A DNA stretch of 64,000 nt from Megamerina dolium. Lineage: Eukaryota; Arthropoda; Insecta; Diptera; Megamerinidae. Below the pieces are notes generated by a model. That model did not search any database. It had not been told where the DNA came from and saw nothing but the letters and a program-made list of their open reading frames with translations. Shown here piece by piece: positions 30,945 to 43,800 of the stretch; the first letter of the stretch is position 1; the number at the start of each line of letters is the position of its first letter. Made by a program: the position numbers and the translations under genes. Where the stretch lies: positions 59,904,855 through 59,968,854 of the forward strand of contig OY978525.1 of assembly GCA_963854835.1 (NCBI GenBank). Direction: 5' to 3'.

Positions 30945-33900
30945 ATCGAGTCAGTTCAGCGGGGCGTGAACTGACTCCAACAGTGGGTTGCCCCATCATT
31001 CACATTTCACAACTACAGCGTGTGCTAAGCAGCTTGACCATTGATGGAAAATTGGACAATATGGAATTCATGTTAACTCTGGACACTGGTGCATCACATT
31101 CTATAATCAAGAGCGATTTGGTAAAGAGGTTTGAGCCTTTAATGGGAATAAAATTGCGTACAGCAACGGGTGAGGATGCACAAATTCTGGGTAAGATAAA
31201 GAAACGAGTATCTATTGGAAATTGCACGTGGGAACATGAATTCATTGTGGCCGACATCATCGATGACGTAATAATTGGTGTTGATTTTATGATTGACAAC
31301 GGATTTACGTTAGATTTAAATCAACGGATACTGCGCTATGCAAATGTCGAACTACCATTGAACATCGGTTACAAGCGTAGTGGGAACATCAAACGAGCAC
31401 TGGCATGTCAACGCCAAGAGGTTCCAGTAAAATCAGAAGCTGTGATATGGGCACAGATGAATGTGGATGATGGGACAGGCAAGTTGTGGTTAGTAGAAGC
31501 AGATAAAGAAATACAAAATAAAAACATCATACCTGGTAGGACGTTAGTGGAACCTAAAGAAAATGGAATAGTACCTGTGCAAATATTAAATCCAACTAAT
31601 ACATCTACAGTTGTGAAGAAAGGAATGGTGATTGGTCATTGCCAGGAAGTCACTGCCGTAGTAGACTGCGAAAAGAGTTCGTCGATAAAAAGTGAAAGAT
31701 CAGGAACTGTCAGAGCGGAAATAAAAGCACAGATGGAAGAATGGGCAGGTGTGCTTACCAACCAGCAAAAAGAAAAGGCTTTACAACTATTGGAGAAGTA
31801 CAGTTCAATCTTTTCTTCAAATGGAAAAACTGGAGGACGAACAACCATCGTGAAGCATCACATTGACACCGGTGATTCTAGACCAATTCGTCAAACACCA
31901 CGACGAGTTCCATTGGCCAAAAGAGACGAAGCCATTAAGCTGATTTCCGATATGCAGAAACAAGGTGTTATTGAACCATCAGCGAGTCCATGGAGTTCAC
32001 CAGTTGTGCTGGTAAAGAAGAAGGATGGAAGTACTCGATTCTGTGTGGATTACAGAAAGCTAAATGATATTACGAAAAAAGACAGCTATCCACTGCCAAG
32101 AATCGATGACACTCTGGACACACTATCTGGTGCGAAGTGGTTCTCAACTCTTGATTTGCAAAGTGGCAAGTGGAACTTGCTAAGGAAGACAAAGAGAAAA
32201 CAGCTTTCAGTATTGACGATGGCAATTTACAGTCATGCCATTTGGGTTATGCAATGCGCCAGCTACTTTCGAACGTTTGATGGAGCGTGTACTCAGAGGA
32301 CTACACTGGAAAACGTGCTTGGTGTACCTCGATGACATTATTGTGATGGGAAAAGATTTTAACGACCACCTGGAAAAGTTGAAAGAAGTATTTGAGCGTA
32401 TACAATCAGCAGGGCTTAAACTGAATATGAAAAAGTGTTCACTCTTCAGGCGAGAAGTTAAATATCTTGGTCATAAAGTAACAACAGACGGGGTACATAC
32501 CGACGAGGAGAAAGTAGCAGCAGTACAAGAATGGCCTATTCCATCGAATCTTCACGAGCTAGAAGCTTCCTAGGCTTATGCACCTACTATAGACGATTTG
32601 TTCCTGGATTTGCAAACACCGCCAGCAGTCTGCATGAGTTGACAAGAAAGAACAAACCATTTGTGTGGGGCGAGGACCAACAGAAAGCATTCGAACAACT
32701 GAAAGAAAAACTCTGTTCAGCACCAATATTAGCGTATTCAGTACCTGGTCAAAAGTTTGTGTTGGACACAGATGCGAGTGGCTATGGAATAGGTGGTGTG
32801 CTCTCTCAGATCATAGATGGGCAAGAAAAAGTAATAGCATACTACAGTAAAATCCTGTCGAAGCCAGAAAGAAATTACTGTGTCACACGAAGAGAGTTGC
32901 TCGCAATACTGGAATGTGTAAAGTATTTCCATAAATACTTGTACGGTCAGTCATTTCATCTACGAACTGACCACTCAGCGCTAAGGTGGTTATTGCAATT
33001 TAAAAACCCAGAAGGACAATTGGCGCGCTGGATTGAAAGGCTGCAGAGTTATGATTTTACCATCGAACATCGTAAAGGAGGACATCACGGCAACGCGGAT
33101 GCTCTATCTCGTCGTCCTTGCAAAATGGAATGTAAACATTGTTCTCGAGTGGAAAGCAAGGAGCACATTGTCGACATACGACTTACGAATATATTGCCGG
33201 AGGAGTCATGGACCATCGAACGAGTGCAAGAAGATCAGCGGAACGACCCAGATCTCGTAAAGATTATGGAATACAAGGAGCAGGGCATACGTCCAGATTG
33301 GCAAGAAATGGCTAATGAGAGTCCAATAGCAAAGGCATACTGGGCGCAGTGGCAAAGCCTGCACTTACGAGACGGATGTTTATTCCGACAATGGGAAAGT
33401 GAGGATGGAAAAATCACTAATGATCTTCTAGTGGTACCCAAGGCGAGAATAAATGAAGTGATAGATGAGTATCACAATGCCTCCAGTGGAGGGCATTTGG
33501 GAATCACCAAAACCGTCGAGAAAATAAAGAACCGATTTTATTGGGTTGGATGTCAGGACCATGTCGCTGATTGGATTCGGAAATGTAAGCAATGTGCAAT
33601 GGCCAAAGGTCCCACCAAGAAAAGTCGAGGTAAGATGCACCAATACACCGTGGGTGCTCCATTTGAGCGAATTGCTATGGACATAGCTGGGCCATTTCCA
33701 ATAAGCAACGCAGGAAACAAGTATGTTCTGGTGGTTATAGATTACTTCAGTAAATGGCCTGAAGTATACCCCATTGCAAATCAGGAAGCTAGTACAGTTG
33801 CGGATGTATTCGTCAACCAATGGGTTACTCGTTTTGGTGTACCGATGGAGTTACACTCAGACCAAGGTCGAAATTTCGAATCAGTTGTATTCCAAGAGAT

Positions 33901-34513
33901 ATGCCGTATGCTGGGTATATAAAAAACTCGTACAACACCTTTGCATCCACAATTTGATGGCATGGTAGAACGATTTAACCGTACCTTGGAGGAATATTTG
34001 AGAAAAGTCGTAGATAAATACCAAAGAGACTGGGATGTACATATACCAATGTTCCTCATGGCATATCGATGCGCACAACATGATACGACGGCTACTACAC
34101 CGGCAATGGCAATTTTTGGAAACGAGTTAAGACTGCCAGCTGATTTAAAATTTGGAGTCGTAACACCAACGAGATCAACCGAAGGTAATTATACTAGCGA
34201 AAAGCGGGAACAGTTGGATGAAGTACATCGGTTCATCAGAGAGCGGTCGCAGATGATAAGCGATAAGATGAAGGCCAGGTATGACTTAAAAGCAAATTCA
34301 AAAGGGTTCTATGAAGGAGAGCTTGTAATGCTTCATAATCCACAACGAAAGAAAGGCCTGTCTCCTAAACTACAGACTCATTGGGAAGGACCATATGATA
34401 TTATAGCAAAGATAAATGACGTAGTGTATCGCATTCAACGTGCCTGGAATAAAAGAGCAAAGTTTAAAATAGTGCACTTGGAGCGACTTGCGCCATATCG
34501 AGGGGAAGTATAA
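30923..34513 (+). pseudogene. Element 2 Pol (PR-RT-RH-IN), lightly damaged
   Basis: The -1 frame opens after a stop at 30920-30922, overlaps gag by 22 bp and has no early ATG, so it would be made by frameshifting. Protease: [52 protein letters not shown]. RNase H: FVLDTDASGYGIGGVLSQ, TDHSALRW, GNADALSRR. Integrase: HxxxGHLG, CKQCAMAK, DIAGPF, HSDQGRNFE, GMVERFNRT, and a C-terminal HWEGPYDI. Damage: two 7-bp gaps (about 32167 and 32224), one 1-bp gap near 32563, which together restore the frame, and TAA at 33920-33922 in place of a tyrosine codon. The first two lie in the RT core and should kill it. Confidence 0.88.
30935..30977 (+). promoter_or_regulatory. Candidate -1 ribosomal frameshift signal (gag-pol)
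   Basis: Slippery heptamer GTTAAAC at 30935-30941, phased G TTA AAC in the gag frame and followed directly by the gag stop TAG. After a 6-nt spacer comes a perfect 11-bp stem, GAGTCAGTTCA (30948-30958) pairing with TGAACTGACTC (30967-30977), around an 8-nt loop GCGGGGCG. Pol lies in the -1 frame and overlaps gag only here. G-UUA-AAC heptamers are used by some RNA viruses (equine arteritis virus, from memory). Function is inferred from layout. Confidence 0.75.
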
Positions 34514-34551
34514 AAACTTGTTCGGGACGAACAAGGTTAAGAGGAAGGCAG

Positions 34552-34972
34552 TGTAACGAGTATCGATAGTTGATTACTCATCACTATTGTGACTGACTCT
34601 ATTGGCAGCATCGAAACGAATGTCAACAAAAAGAAATAAGCGATAACCAGAACAAGCCAACGAGAAAGGAAGAGAAGAATCTCGATAAAGGAAGATTCTG
34701 GGGTGTTGCCAACAGAGTATACATAGAGCCAGTGTTGAGAATTGACAATCAATCGAATTCCGAACGTGACTGCGCAAACATCTATACAGAGGCAAAGTGT
34801 TATTGTAAATAGTTGATTATAAACAGAGTCGATTGTAAATAGTGTTTATTAAAATAAATTGTTGCTGTATATAGTTGTATAAAATAAGTGTTGCAGTTAT
34901 TATTAACAGAATCCAGTGATCGAACAAGGTAATTCAAATAGAATTAAACGCACACAGAATAAAAACGTAACA
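34552..34972 (+). repeat. Micropia-like LTR-e
   Basis: 421 bp. It has the short-type base variants (TTGATTACTC, GACTCTATTGG) but keeps the 24 bp missing from LTR-b and LTR-d. It is the 3' end of the array and is followed by ATAT. Confidence 0.88.
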
Positions 34973-34976
34973 ATAT

Positions 34977-35205
34977 ACATACACTAATCCATGTATAGAA
35001 TATATATAAAAATTGAAAAGAAAGAAACGGCACTTGCACGTCACGCCACATTTTTATTCGTAAAAGCGTATATTTTTCAATTTTCATTTGTAAATTACCT
35101 TATAAATTTCATTAAAATAAATTCACTATTAAAAGTTCGTGTTTTATTTAATCAATCGCAACAACACCCACTGTTATGTCCTTTTTCTGACACCGTAACC
35201 TTTTC
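34977..35205. other. Non-coding junction between the array and element 4
   Basis: AT-rich, no gene. It should be the left flank of element 4, yet it does not continue the integrase that flanks element 4 on the right. Confidence 0.5.
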
Positions 35206-36172
35206 TTAGATATCTTATATTCTAGGACTTACCTCTTTTATTTCTTCTTCTGCTTTCCGTAGCTCCCTAGCACGAAACAATTAGTTTCCAATATATCAAT
35301 AGTGTGTATTTATTTATTCAATTCCTTGTGTTTTCACCTTGTGGTTTTTATGTTTTTCTTTCACTTTATAGGATGTTTAATCCTTCACAATGTAACTCTT
35401 ATTTTACTAGGATGTTTAATCCCTCACAATGTAACTCTTATTTTATTGTCCACACTAACTCATTCTTTGAGTTATCTTGCTTAACTTACTTAACTAGATT
35501 CACTAACTCACTGACTGTATTCATTTCAAGCTTTCGCTTAGTTTATAAAACCTAAAATATATATCATAATTTACAATTTAACCCGATTTTAGTATAAAGG
35601 AATTTCTGAAGAAATTGCAATATCTTAAGTAGGTTAATTCATTGCAATTTCTTCAGTAGGTCATATTTATAACTTATTTTTAGTAAGTCATCATTATTGT
35701 AGTTAATACTTCTTCTTGTAAATATTGTGCATGCGTTCAATATTATGTATGCCTGGTTGTTGCTTATTTTGTTTTTCTTTTTGGCTCTTGTTTTCTTTTC
35801 ACTGTGTATGGTTCTTGAATTATTTCATAATCATATAGCGAGGGACGATGACCCATTGGTTCTTTTATTATTTTTTTTATTTATTGTTTATTACTTATTT
35901 TTCTTTTTCTTCGTTCTTTGTTTTTCATGATTGTGAAATTGTTCAACAATCATTCAGTGAGGTACGATGACGCTGACCACGCATTTTTATAAATTTACTA
36001 CAACTCATTTTAGCCAATGATAATTACATTATGCATAGGTTGTTGATTATCACTAATTAATGGTTACGGTAATACACATAATAAAATAACATAACGATAA
36101 TAATAATATTACTATAACATTTGTAGTGAGTCAAAATGCATAAATTAGATAAGCATTATTTGACTCACAACA
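35206..36172 (-). repeat. Element 4 LTR, left copy (3' LTR on the minus strand)
   Basis: About 967 bp, read on the minus strand from TGTTGTGAGTCAAA at 36172 to about GATATCTAAG at 35206. It matches 44041-45311 once a SINE is removed from that copy. A purine tract (minus strand GGTGGAGGGA) abuts it at 36173. The outer end is uncertain because the two copies stop matching at about 35206 without a CA end. Confidence 0.7.
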
Positions 36173-38149
36173 TCCCTCCACCCATTATGAAGAAAAAAGT
36201 ATCAACTTGAAAGAGTGATAGGTTTTTCTTTTACAAATTCAATTTACAGATTGTATAGATTAAATATTTTTAGGTTAAACGTATATACTGTGTATTTATA
36301 TGTGTATCTTAATATTTTATACCTATTTTTATAACTTATTAACTTCTACTGGCAATCTACCACTTCGGATGCTGATTTTCTTGGTTCCCTGTTTCTGTTG
36401 AGCCGCTTTCTTCTGTTGTACTGTGATTAGACGAAGTTCTTGTTAATTCCGCGGTTGCTTTATTTTTTGTTCTCGATGTTAAAACTGCTTTAATGTGTCG
36501 AACACATTAAATTTATTTGGAATATGGAATTTTGCTTGCTGCAGTGTACTCTTTTATCTTTGCGTTTTCAGGTGTGATGTTGACCATTGTTGTAATTTGC
36601 TGAGTTGTAGGACTAATTTTTTTTTTGTCGGTGCTACTGTTGTATAACACGTAGGTTTCTTGCTCACCGTGATATACCGTGGTGTCCAACATTTAAATGG
36701 TTATTACTTTACTCCTTTGTAGCATCAGCGTTGTTAAGGTGATATCGTGTCTCATTTTTATACTTGTGAATTAATATGCTTATTAAATGCTTATCTTTGT
36801 AATGCTTATACTTCAGCATTATTTATAAAATGGAAGCTCAATGCACGTGTTTTGTCAGGTATGTACATTTTCTCTCAACATACCGCATTCAATGGATGAA
36901 CAACATCTCGCAGTGTGATTTTTTGTATGCAAGACTATTATTATATATCGTTATGTGATACCCTGTAACCCATTGTCAAATGCGCGACAACTGAGTCAAT
37001 AATAGGCGTTCACTATCCAGATAACAACGTAACACATGTTGTATGTACACACTGTGTATTGCTGCTGCTATATATCGAACAGTCCAAGTATTTCATGAGA
37101 ATGCTGCTTATTCTGTTGACTTTATTTAACGCTGTACCACTTGGTTCAGGATATTGGAACTTATGTATATGTATGTAACTTCCACTCGATTACCTATTTG
37201 GTCTCCACTAACATCGCTGTATAAATCTTTTCCGGTGTGTCTTAACCTTGCTGGATAAGTTGACTTTCTACTGTGTCAACGTTCTCCTCTTCTTATGATG
37301 GTGAGATTACCAGTAATATACCTATTCAATTATCTTCTACAAAATTTAAAACTTTTACTTTTATTTTTCATAATTACACCTACATGTTTTATAAAATTTG
37401 TAGTTGTTATGTTTTTACAAAGTTTTTTAATTTTACTTTAAACGGTTTTTATGTATATTGTATGTAATGTAAGTTTTATATATTACTTTATTATTCTAAA
37501 AATTTAAAACTTGGGAAATGCATCGTTGTTTTACATATTATATAATTTGACAACAACGTTGCAATTTCCTTCTGTTTCAAGAACCAACTTTTCTGCACTA
37601 TTCGATTGTGCTTATTTTCATCTCAGACCGTGAAAGACGGAATGGTAACCCGTTATGTTAATTCTCTCCATTCTATAACTTCTGTCTCCTATTGCTATGA
37701 CTGACCTATTTTGCATAACGATTTCCTAAACCTATGTATTTGTATACTAACTCAAATTTAACTATTTGATTGCTTGAAATGCTTGACTAATTAATTCGCC
37801 AGTGCTCATGAGTATCCACACACCGAATTACAATTCAACGCGATGTATTGCAACAGATGTGGTTGTACGCATGACCATGGCAACTTGCCCCATTATATGT
37901 CCTGAACGTTAACTAATAGTTCTCACTTCATACTATTGTATTTTATATCCTAACTTAAAAATTTTTTTTTCTACTACAATCACTATTAATTCATTAAACT
38001 ATTATTAAAAAAAAAAATGTTTTAGTAAATTATTATGGTACTTTTTACCATTTTGTCCGATTTTAATAGTCGTCGTTACTGGGCTGTCCACATGTATCAC
38101 TTCGTATGGTCCAGTCCAGATGGAACTAAATTAATTTTTTCTATTCTGA
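36173..38149 (-). other. Element 4 3' non-coding region
   Basis: About 2 kb between the end of pol and the 3' LTR, in the position where some gypsy-type elements carry env. I find no open frame or envelope feature on either strand. A block at about 37796-37880 recurs at 60262-60345 in element 6, in the matching orientation, including GAATTGTAATTCGGTGTGTG. Confidence 0.6.
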
Positions 38150-40869
38150 TTTCTCAATAATACTCAATACCTTTGTCGTATTGAATTTTAGCTAATTTCT
38201 TTGCTTTTTCCTGATTTTCCCTTACTAACTCGTGTGACCTTTGTAGTTGGTATTTTAATAGCTTATTTTGATCATCTGCATTGTATAGAGGTGATCTTTT
38301 TGTTTTTAAGTTTGTCGGCATATCGATATTGAAACCGTATAGAACACTGAATGGTGTCCATTTTGTCGAAGTATGTATGGTATTATTGTGTACATGCATT
38401 GCTGATTCTAACCATTGGTCCCAATTAGACCCATCTTCTTTAACAAAACTCCTAAGATATTCTGCTAAAGGTCTGTGGCTCCTTTCTAAAGAACCATTTG
38501 CTTGTGGATGTCACGGTGTTTTATGTAATTTTTTAACACCCAGCATCTTGCATGTATCGGAAAACAATTTCGAAGTGAAATTCGTACCATTATCAGTCAC
38601 TAAAATTGTTGGTGTGTTATAACGCGCAATAACTTCGTTGTAAAACGCTTTTGCTACTGTGCTAGCTTCACCATCTGGTATAGCTACGCAATTAAAAAAT
38701 TTGGAAAAATCATCTTGAAATGTAAGTATGTATTTGTTTCCAGATGTTGTCTCTGGAAGAATTCCTACCATGTCCATATATACCTTCTCAAATGGCTTAG
38801 ATGGTGTATCAGTTAATATCATTGGCATTTTCGTGAGCCTTGAGCTCTTGTTAGTTTGACATTTTTTACAATTTTTAACATATTCTTTAATCTGGCTTCG
38901 CATACCTTACTGTCTTCTAATCCTGAAATAAGTTTTCAGAGCACCCCGATGCCCTGATGAATCGTGGAAGTTGCGAAATATCGTCAGTATATCCTTTTCA
39001 TCAGTGAGAAGTTCCGCATTATTGTTCTCCTGGTTTTCTGCATTTTGGGCTATTGGTCGACCTTTTCCAATTTCAACTTGCGATAGAACTGCCCCCAAGG
39101 CTTCATTGCTGGTATCTGTTGTCAATACAAAGGGTTCGGAAAAATCTGGATATGCTAAAATTGGTGGCGAGCAAATTGCCTCCTTCAAATTTTCAAAAGC
39201 TCTCTGGCATTTATTATTCCTTTATTTTCTTAGTAATTTATTAATTGGTAGCACTATGCTTGCCATATTTTCAACAAACTTTGGATAATAGCTCACTAAA
39301 CCTAAGAATGCCTGAACATCTTTCCTATTACTTGGAACAGGAATATTTTTGACACTTACTGGGATCTGGCAATGCCCCTTCCTCAGTGCACTTATGACCT
39401 AGGTATATTATTTCTTTTCGCAAAAATTGGCACTTCTCTGTATTTAGTTTTAAGTTATGTTTACGTAAGAGTTCAAATACTCTCCGCAAACGCGATTCAT
39501 GTTGTGCCAAATTCGGACCGTAGACAACAATGTCATCCAAATATACAAAACAATCTATTCCCTGGAGTCCAGTCAATACATGATTCATTAGTCTTTGAAA
39601 AGTAGCAGGTTCTCCCGTTAACTCAAAAGGCATTCTATTAAATTCGTAATGCCCGACACCTGAACTAAAAGCGGTTTTTTCTCTGTCAGACTCTTTCATT
39701 AGCACTTGATGATATCCACTGGCCAGATCAAGTGTAGTAAAATATCTACTATGACCTAACTGATCCAATATCTCATCGATGCGTGGAATTGGAAAAACTT
39801 GTATAATGGTGGCATCGTTCAGTTTTCTGAAATCAACAACTAGTCTCTATTTCTTCTTTCCATCGCTTCCCGCCTTCTTTGGGACTAATATTATTGGTGA
39901 ATTCCATGGGGAAGAACTGGGAACGATTATTTCATCGTCCAAAATTTTATTTACCTGACTATTAATCTCCTCCTTATGCACTTCTGGTAACCTGTACTGT
40001 CTCTGATTTATTGGTGCCTTATCTGCCTTTACTGGTATCGTGTGCATTAACCTGTTGTGTACCATAATAAAATTTATCGCCTTCCAAATAAAACAAATCG
40101 TGAAATGACATGAAAATGTCTTCCATCGATTTTCTTTCTTCCATATTTAGGTTTGAGTCTAACTTAACCGTTTCTAATATTTCAGTAACCCTCTTGTAGT
40201 TACTCTTTTCCCTAACGCTATTTATTTTAGAAACTGTATCAGGTTCTATATGATCTATATGATTAAATTTAACTATATTAACTCTCATATCGTTACACAC
40301 AGTATACGCTTTCGTATTTGTATTCAGTATTGGTACATAAACTTTATTATTTGTGACACATCCCAATGTCTCACCTAAAAATATCCCGGAGAAACTTCTT
40401 GTTTTTTCCATTATAACCGCTTCCAAATCGGTGTTTACATTCAAGGGAACTATCCTCATAGTTCTCCCTGGTACTAGAACCTCAGTGTTGTAGAGTACTC
40501 TATAAGCCTTGTTCAATTATTTGAGAGGTAAAGTCATTAAATGCTTTCTTTTTCATAGTATTGAGAATCGATCGGTTCCATAAATTGTCTCGTCCTAGGA
40601 TACCATCAGCAGGTATCCCTCTCTCTTCAGATATTATATGTAATTCTAAATTCAATTCATTAGTCTTTTCCTGATGGACTGTTATCTGATATTGGCCCTA
40701 ACGTGGTAACAAATCCTCCGAATGCACCACTAAGATAGATAGAATTCCCTTTCTTGCTAACGGTTTTGTTAATTACTGTTGATTTTACAAAACTGGTATC
40801 TGCCCCAGAGTCCACAAGTAAAATGAGTTTTCCATTTTTTGCTTCCTCACACGGAAACTCAATGAACAC
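38150..40869 (-). pseudogene. Element 4 Pol (17.6/297-like), degenerate
   Basis: Minus strand from 40869: protease (LLVDSGADTSFVK), linker, RT N-terminus (SPWNSPIILVPKK near 39880, then a stop at about 39847), RT core (FTTLDLASGYHQV, FVYLDDIVVYG, IYLGHKCTEEG), RNase H cut short by a deletion after VLSQVEIGKGRPIA (39020), integrase (CKKCQTNK, MDMVG, VTDNGTNFTSKLF) with a TGA near 38509, then GSLERSHRPLAEY and a C-terminal part ending about 38150. Many motifs survive, but frame breaks occur in RT, RNase H and integrase. Confidence 0.82.
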
Positions 40870-40874
40870 TTCAT

Positions 40875-43800
40875 CTACATCAGAGACTCCAAAACAATAA
40901 CCACAATTGCTATATTGGATGCGAAAGATGGGTCAACAATCCCTCTGGACGCTTGACTACCAACTTCCAATATCCTATTATCTGACGTAGAGGGTGTGTC
41001 AACAATCTTTAAAGACGCATGCTTGACAGTTTCCATTTCAGCTGGCCTATCTTTAGCAAAATTTTGGGGTTCCCGGTTTATTGGCCGCATCTGGGCCCCC
41101 CGTAGTTTCCCTGAGTCTTTTCCAAGCCTTTGCGTTTGTAGCAATCGGCAATCCTGTGTCCGGGCTTCCTGCAAAAGAAACATTTGGTTTCGGACTTACT
41201 TCGATTAGGCCCTACATTTTCCTGGCTTCCCTTATTATGGTCTGTTTTTGGAGTATAATTCCCTTGCGGCTTTGTATTGTTTGTGAACGACGTACAAGAT
41301 AGATTGAACTCATGCCCATATTGCTTACATTTTATACAGAAGGGCGTATTTTTCCTTTTAAAACATTCGTCGCTTGTGTGTCCCTTCTTGTAGCAGAAGG
41401 AACGGGTATGGACTTTTCTTTGGCCGTTTTGAGGATTTTCTTTATTCTCTGAGTACTGATCTGCCTTAAATGGCACTTTATTATTTCTGTTTTGGTGGAA
41501 CGCTACTATGTTACCTGTTTGGGTTTGGCAATCTACATAAGAATTTAATAAGGTATTGAGACCTACATTTGCTCCCACGTTAAGTGTATAGTGCTGTTGC
41601 TCTCTGTTGAGCAGGATATTCTCTAGCTCCTGCAGCAGTGCTAGGTCTACTTTTCCCCCATATGAGGTTTTGACACAGTGAGTTGCGGCGGTTTTCAATT
41701 CGTCTAATCTTCTGGCGAACGCACTTATGCTTTCTTGTGGTAATTGTCGTGCAAACTGGATTTGGTGAGTGATGGGTTCTAGCTGGATTATTTTCAGGTA
41801 TGTGTGAGGAGATAGAGATGTGTACCGACAAGAATGAGACTCGAAAATTCTTCGAAAAGATCGAGCGCTTGAGTGGCGGTTTAAATCCCGGAGCCTCTTC
41901 TTGTCGTGATGGAAATGGGAATCCGGTTACAGATGTCCAGAGTGTACTGATCCTATGGAGGGAACACTTCCCCACGTTATTGAATGGCGATGCTACGAAC
42001 AATTCCGCCAGTGGAGGATTTTGCCCGATAACCCCAATTACAGATGATGGTGTTGATGTTCCACCATCCGACTATGACGAGGTTGAAACGGCCATTTTAA
42101 GGCTGAAGAACAACAAAGCTGCAGGTGCTGATGGTCTGCCTGACGAGTTGTTTAAGACCGGAGGCGATGAGCTGCTCGCCTGCATGCACCAGCCCATAAG
42201 CAGAATATGGTCGGATGAAAGCATGCCTGATGATTGGAGGCTCAGTGTTCTCTGTCCAGTACATAAAAAAGGAGACCCCACAATTTGCGCCAACTACCGT
42301 GGAATAAGTCTCCTATCTTCAACAAAAGTGTCATGCTGTTAGCGTATGCCGACGATATTGACATAATCGGCATGAACACGCGAGCAGTCAGTGCAGCATT
42401 CTCAGAGTTAGAAAGAGAGTAGCGTCGGATGGGTCTTACGATGAACGAGGGCAAGACGAAGTGTTTAGGATCAACAAACAAAGAGTTCCGGCGTCTTGGA
42501 CAGCACGTCACTGTTGACAAATACGCTTTTGAAGTAGTAAGGGACTTTGTCTATATTGGAACCAGCATTAACAGCAGTAATGACGTTAGCCTGGAGATAT
42601 TGCGAAGGATTACTCTTGCAAACAGGTGCTACTTTGGGCTAAGTAAGCAATTGAAAAGTCGAGCTCTCTCCCGAAGAACGAAAACTACACTCTACACTCA
42701 TGCCTGTCGTAACATATGACGCTGAAGTCTGGACAATTTCCACCTCGGATGAGCGAATGCTTGGAGTTTTCGAGAGAAAAGTCCTACGCAAGATCTTTGT
42801 ACCTATTTGCGTTGGTGGCGAATACCGAATAAGGTACAACCATGAGCTGTACGAGCTGTATGCCGATATTGACATAGTAAAACGCTTCTAAATCCAGCGG
42901 CTGCGCTGGCTAGGTCATGTCGAGCGAATGGAAGAACACGCTCCAGCTAAGAAGGTGTTATATTCGGAACCCGCTGGAGGACGACGCAGAAGAGGAAGAC
43001 CTAACCTCCGATGGAAAGACCAAGTACTGGAGAACCTGACTGCGCTCGGAATTGCTAACTGAAGCATATTATATTCGGCCTAAATCGATATTCGGTTGTT
43101 ATGGACACATAAGTAAGTAAGTAAGTAAGTATGTGTTTCTTAGAAGTTTATATAATTCTTACAAATTGGCAAATCCGTATAGACGTTGCTTTATGCAGGA
43201 TATGAAATCTTCCAACTCATTTGGTTTGATTCCTTTGCTAGCTAATTCACACCCAGCGATATTTTGGTGGACTTATGTTCTCAAATGTTTTGATTCCGCT
43301 CCAGTGAATACTGGAACTAGTTTACTAACCATCTGCGTTATCTCGTCTATACGCATTTTTTTTCGTTGTTTGTAGCTGCGCGTTCGTAAGTATCTTCCTT
43401 GCAGGTGTACGGCGGCGAAGAGGTGTCTCTTCTGCTAAACTGCGTTCCCTCTCAAGATTTCTTACTTGGGACTGGAGAGCGCTTATTTGCTCAATGTCCA
43501 CGGACCTTCTGATTCTCTTCTATAAATTCCTCGGAAATATTTTTCTCCTTAAGTAATTCTTCTAACTCCTGATTCCTTCTGTGGAGTTCTACGTTCTTTG
43601 CGTCTAGTTTTTCAGCTTCCAACCCTTGATTTAAAATCCTTAATCTGAGGTTTCTTATTTGTGCCTTCGCTGCATCCAAATTGTCCTTCACGACTAAACT
43701 TGCTTCACCCTGTGTTTCTAAAAGGTCTCTTAATTCTGTTAATGTAGCTTCTAGCTCTTCACCCGCTGCTAGTACTTTGCCGTGCTGCACTCTCGATTTT

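Larger units (their letters stand above)
23937..34551. repeat. Tandem segmental duplication, unit 2
   Basis: This is the second copy of LTR, spacer, LTR and micropia-like internal region. The spacer (24375-29060) repeats MITEs, inverted-repeat arm, P-like relic and BEL/Pao relic in the same order as unit 1. Its only private insertion is a SINE at 27003-27383. At the place where unit 1 carries the Mag-type gypsy element, this unit (near 26149) shows the unbroken target, so that insertion came after the duplication. Confidence 0.85.
29061..34972 (+). mobile_element. Element 2: micropia/mdg3-like Ty3/gypsy element, best copy
   Basis: 5912 bp from LTR-d (29061-29457, 397 bp) to LTR-e (34552-34972, 421 bp), flanked by ATAT on both sides (29057-29060, 34973-34976). 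The LTRs differ mainly by a 24-bp gap in LTR-d. A tRNA-Leu primer site and a purine tract AAGAGGAAGGCAG (34539-34551) are in place. Gag is open; pol has three small frame-breaking gaps and one nonsense codon. The tRNA-Leu primer and the pol sequence favour the micropia/mdg3 group. Confidence 0.9.

Noticed and set aside
36173..38149. Envelope gene in the 3' region of element 4 (endogenous-retrovirus-like)
   Set aside because: No open frame, signal peptide, cleavage site or membrane anchor on the minus strand; frames on the plus strand are short and T-rich.
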